From DAOUEG01 sp964595455 (lineage in GTDB: Bacteria; Chloroflexota; Dehalococcoidia; Dehalococcoidales; RBG-16-60-22), in the NCBI GenBank assembly GCA_964595455.1, contig CAZQQL010000008.1, positions 1 through 52,830 on the forward strand: a DNA stretch of 52,830 nt. The letters run 5' to 3'. How positions within the stretch are numbered: position 1 is the first letter of the stretch; each line of letters begins with the position of its first letter. Shown here in pieces: positions 50,499 to 52,830 of the stretch. The notes beneath the pieces are model-generated. The model was given only the letters and a program-made list of their open reading frames with translations, was not told where the DNA came from and did no database searches. The position numbers and the translations under genes were made by a program.

Positions 50499-50562
50499 AG
50501 CTCAGACCGGCTGCAACTGTAGCTGGAATTCCAGTGTGTTACCCGGTCTGAGCTCTCTTTTT
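50499..50562 (+). terminator. Terminator overlapping the 3' end of the convergent GH65 gene
   Basis: AGCTCAGACCGG (50499-50510) pairs perfectly with CCGGTCTGAGCT (50543-50554). The 32-nt loop has an inner palindrome CTGGAATTCCAG, and CTCTTTTTT follows on +. The right arm encodes part of the GH65 C-terminus. Confidence 0.88.
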
Positions 50563-52781
50563 TCATCGCCGAGGGCTATCTGTATCGGCCCGACCTCATG
50601 CGGCCGGCTGACCACGCGCAACGTATTGCCAGTGATACGGACGGCCAGCCAGTGGCCCCGGTACCTGATCTCGAACTGCATCGATTTCAAACCTTTCGGC
50701 AAGACGGGATTAAAGCGCAGAACGTCGCCCCTGGTCTCTATGCCGGTGTAAGCCCTCTGGATTATGTCAACCGTTCCCGCCATTGCGCCAAGGTGGATAC
50801 CTTCATGCGTCGTCCCGCCCTGAATGTCGAGGACGTCACTCTCCAGGGCATCCTGGAAGAGGTGCCAGGACACTTCACGGCGGGACCTTGCCAGCACCCA
50901 GGAATGCACTACCCGGCTTAACGTGGACCCATGGGACGTCCGCTCCAGGTAATATTCGATATTCCGCGGAATAGTCTCGTGCTCGAACGGGTAACCAAGC
51001 CGGTCGAATAACTCCCTCATCTCGTCAGCGGAGAAGAGATAGAATAGCATAAGTACGTCCGCCTGTTTGGAGACCTTGTAGCGGTTCGGGGTATCCCCCT
51101 CGGCTTCCAGAATCCGGTCGAGCCGGTGTATATCGCCATACTTTTTTCGGTAGCCGGTCCAATCGAACTCCTGGAGGTCCCCATAACCTTCGAACTGGCT
51201 GATGATATCCCCATCGTGGAACGGTACGAGCATTTTGCGGCTGATATCCTCCCAGCGCTCCAATTCTTCCTTGCGGAGCACCAGGTTCTCCCAGATATTG
51301 TTGCGGCGGTCGCGCGGGATCATATCGAGTGCTTCCAGTGCCCGGCACATCAGCCAGACTGTCATGACATTAGTGTAGGCATTGTTGTCTATACCGGGCT
51401 CTTCAGCCCCGGGATAGCGGTCATGGAATTCATCCGGTCCCATGACCTTCTTTATCTCGTACCGGTCGAGGGAATGGTTATATTGGCATTTACTGGACCA
51501 GAACCGCGCCAATTCCAGAAGAATTTCGGTACCGTAAAATGTCATGAACTCGATATCGCCGGAGACCTGGTAATACTGCCAGACATTGTAGCCCACGGCC
51601 AGGTTGATGTGCCGTTCAAGCTGGGAGTTATCCGGTATCCAGCGGCCGGACTTGGGGTTGAGATGAAGGGTCTGGGCTTCCTCCCGCCCGTTGCTGCCGC
51701 TTTGCCAGGGGAACATGGCGCCGCTGTAGCCTGCAGAGAGCGCCGCTCTTCTGGCCGCCGGTAGACGGCGGTAGCGATAGCTGAGCAGTGACTCGGTGAT
51801 GTCCGGTATGCGGAGATTGAGCAATGGGAAGATGAACAATTCGTCCCACATGATAAGCCCGCGGTAAGCTTCACCATGGAGCCCGCGCGGAGGGATACCG
51901 GCATCGAGAGCGATCGTGTTCGGCGAGGCGGTCTGCAGTAAATGAAAGATGTGAAGATTAAGGATCTGGGCCATTCGCACGCTCTCGGTGTCCACGGTGA
52001 TATGCCAGACTTCCCATAAATGGCTCCACCCGGTTATATGGCTCGCCAGCAGTCCGGCAAAATCCGGGGCAAAACGTACTTCTTCCCTGGCGGCAAGCGA
52101 GCTTTCAGAAATGGCCCTGTCCCGCGAGTTATACAGAGACGCCACTTTCTCGATACGGACTATCTTGCCCCTTTCCATGAGGAGGCTAAACTCCTGGGCG
52201 ATGTACCCCTCTTCCTGGATAAGACGCCGTTCAGGTCGGTAACGTTCTTCACCCAGGTATACCCGGGTACGGACGGCTTCCGCGATATGGATGTGAGACT
52301 GGTTAGTCTCGGCCAGTAGCCAGATGATGCTGTTTCCTTCAGTTCCGGTCTCCACCTGGAGGAGATGATGATTATCCAGTTGTCGGTAACGTTTAACCAG
52401 CGTGTTGTCTACGTTACCATCGATGGCGGAACGTACGTCGATACTGCCTTCCCAATCCTCCGCGACCAGGGTGGTCTCCAGGGCGGCGACATGCGCCATC
52501 TGGATGTGGACGAAACGGCGCTGGGTAAGGCGGGTCTTCCGTCCGGCGGCATCGGCGAACCGGACCGTCCGTGTAAGAACGCCGCGTCCGGTATCCAGCT
52601 CCTGGCGGTAATCCAGGATTTCCACGGAGTCGATATCGAACCAGTCGCCGCTTTCAATCCTGAACGTGAGAGGCAGCCAGTTGGGGACGTTGACCATACT
52701 CTCGTTTTCTATAGTTTGCCCTGAGACCTCACTGAGCCGCCGGTTATAGATACCCGCAATGTAGGTCCCCGGATAATGGTG
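50502..52781 (-). CDS. GH65 disaccharide phosphorylase (maltose/trehalose/kojibiose type), N-terminus missing
   Basis: Partial, at least 760 aa. Cleaves an alpha-glucosyl disaccharide with phosphate to give beta-glucose-1-phosphate. The catalytic acid Glu is in KKVMGPDEFHDRY, and N-terminal sandwich, linker, barrel and C-terminal sheet are present (RGLIMWDELFIFP, GTTHEGIHLGAMAGT). The reading frame continues upstream of the internal ATG at 52697 as HHYPGTYIAGIYNRR...ENESMVNVPNW, a family block, up to the adapter at 52784. The true start and a few dozen residues are therefore lost. Specificity cannot be decided; TreS and GlgP nearby favour maltose or trehalose. Confidence 0.9.
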   Translation of the reverse strand, partial: HHYPGTYIAGIYNRRLSEVSGQTIENESMVNVPNWLPLTFRIESGDWFDIDSVEILDYRQELDTGRGVLTRTVRFADAAGRKTRLTQRRFVHIQMAHVAALETTLVAEDWEGSIDVRSAIDGNVDNTLVKRYRQLDNHHLLQVETGTEGNSIIWLLAETNQSHIHIAEAVRTRVYLGEERYRPERRLIQEEGYIAQEFSLLMERGKIVRIEKVASLYNSRDRAISESSLAAREEVRFAPDFAGLLASHITGWSHLWEVWHITVDTESVRMAQILNLHIFHLLQTASPNTIALDAGIPPRGLHGEAYRGLIMWDELFIFPLLNLRIPDITESLLSYRYRRLPAARRAALSAGYSGAMFPWQSGSNGREEAQTLHLNPKSGRWIPDNSQLERHINLAVGYNVWQYYQVSGDIEFMTFYGTEILLELARFWSSKCQYNHSLDRYEIKKVMGPDEFHDRYPGAEEPGIDNNAYTNVMTVWLMCRALEALDMIPRDRRNNIWENLVLRKEELERWEDISRKMLVPFHDGDIISQFEGYGDLQEFDWTGYRKKYGDIHRLDRILEAEGDTPNRYKVSKQADVLMLFYLFSADEMRELFDRLGYPFEHETIPRNIEYYLERTSHGSTLSRVVHSWVLARSRREVSWHLFQDALESDVLDIQGGTTHEGIHLGAMAGTVDIIQRAYTGIETRGDVLRFNPVLPKGLKSMQFEIRYRGHWLAVRITGNTLRVVSRPHEVGPIQIALGDEKRELRPGNTLEFQLQLQPV

Positions 52782-52783
52782 TT

Positions 52784-52830
52784 AGATCGGAAGAGCACAC
52801 GTCTGAACTCCAGTCACCGCTCATTATCTC
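52784..52830. other. Illumina adapter with i7 index at the contig end
   Basis: 52784-52817 equals the TruSeq read-through adapter starting AGATCGGAAGAGCACACGTC. Then CGCTCATT (52818-52825, identical to TruSeq HT i7 index D703) and ATCTC. Not biological sequence. Confidence 0.98.

Overview
The window looks like the chromosome of a free-living, probably anaerobic bacterium of the phylum Chloroflexota, most likely Dehalococcoidia or a relative. The evidence is indirect: strong bacterial Shine-Dalgarno sites (AAGGAGG, GGAGG), moderately high GC, an archaellum-type operon in a bacterial setting (to my knowledge reported mainly from Chloroflexota), and many SnoaL-like, small cupin and FAD-oxidoreductase paralogues. 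The sequence is a draft assembly. It contains Illumina adapter with an index-like octamer inside one gene (40290-40341) and at the right end (52784-52830).

Layout. 1-9539: archaellum operon, all on +: two archaellins, ArlG-like and two ArlF-like pseudopilin-class proteins, ArlJ, two ArlC/D/E-like cytosolic proteins, ArlH, ArlI and an acidic protein. 9669-14267: signalling operon (histidine kinase, tandem double receiver, REC-GAF-kinase hybrid, OmpR-type regulator) ending at a clean terminator. 14692-16836: SnoaL-like protein and three cupins. 17066-18253: degenerate receiver, small ORF and tRNA-Lys(CTT). 18329-21258: FAD oxidoreductase and a geranylgeranyl-reductase-type flavoprotein with a damaged 5' end. 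21318-23786: AT-rich restriction-modification island (C5 methylase, putative DUF4928-type nuclease, Vsr). 24198-28540 on -: ABC-F ATPase, DUF3243, flavoprotein, RsmC-like methylase. 28668-29913: two more SnoaL-like proteins. 30037-38665: alpha-glucan and trehalose metabolism (phosphorylase, TreS-maltokinase fusion, SemiSWEET, amylomaltase). 38844-41038: DUF4870 membrane protein, a peptide methionine sulfoxide reductase and an FmdB-type zinc ribbon. 41213-44798: tandem FAD oxidoreductases and a LuxR-type regulator. 44860-48762: indolepyruvate:ferredoxin oxidoreductase, whose alpha subunit carries an inserted GltD-like NAD(P)H module. 49098-50465: cupin, ferredoxin, cupin. 50502 to the end: GH65 phosphorylase cut off by the contig end.

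The two strongest leads are these. (1) The MsrA gene on the minus strand (40746-39964) has an in-frame TGA exactly at the catalytic cysteine of the GCFW motif. A perfect hairpin with a GGTTC apex starts 12 nt downstream. The protein is therefore predicted to be a selenoprotein, and also a lipoprotein; ordinary ORF calling misses it because of the TGA and the adapter. (2) A bacterial archaellum operon with unusual accessory proteins sits directly next to a four-gene phosphorelay cassette that may control it.

How the genes may work together (inference): motility is controlled by the adjacent phosphorelay. Glycogen/maltodextrin and trehalose interconvert through GlgP, MalQ, TreS-maltokinase and GH65. 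2-oxoacid oxidation may be linked to NAD(P)H through the IorA fusion. The role of the cupin/SnoaL/FAD-oxidoreductase set is unknown.
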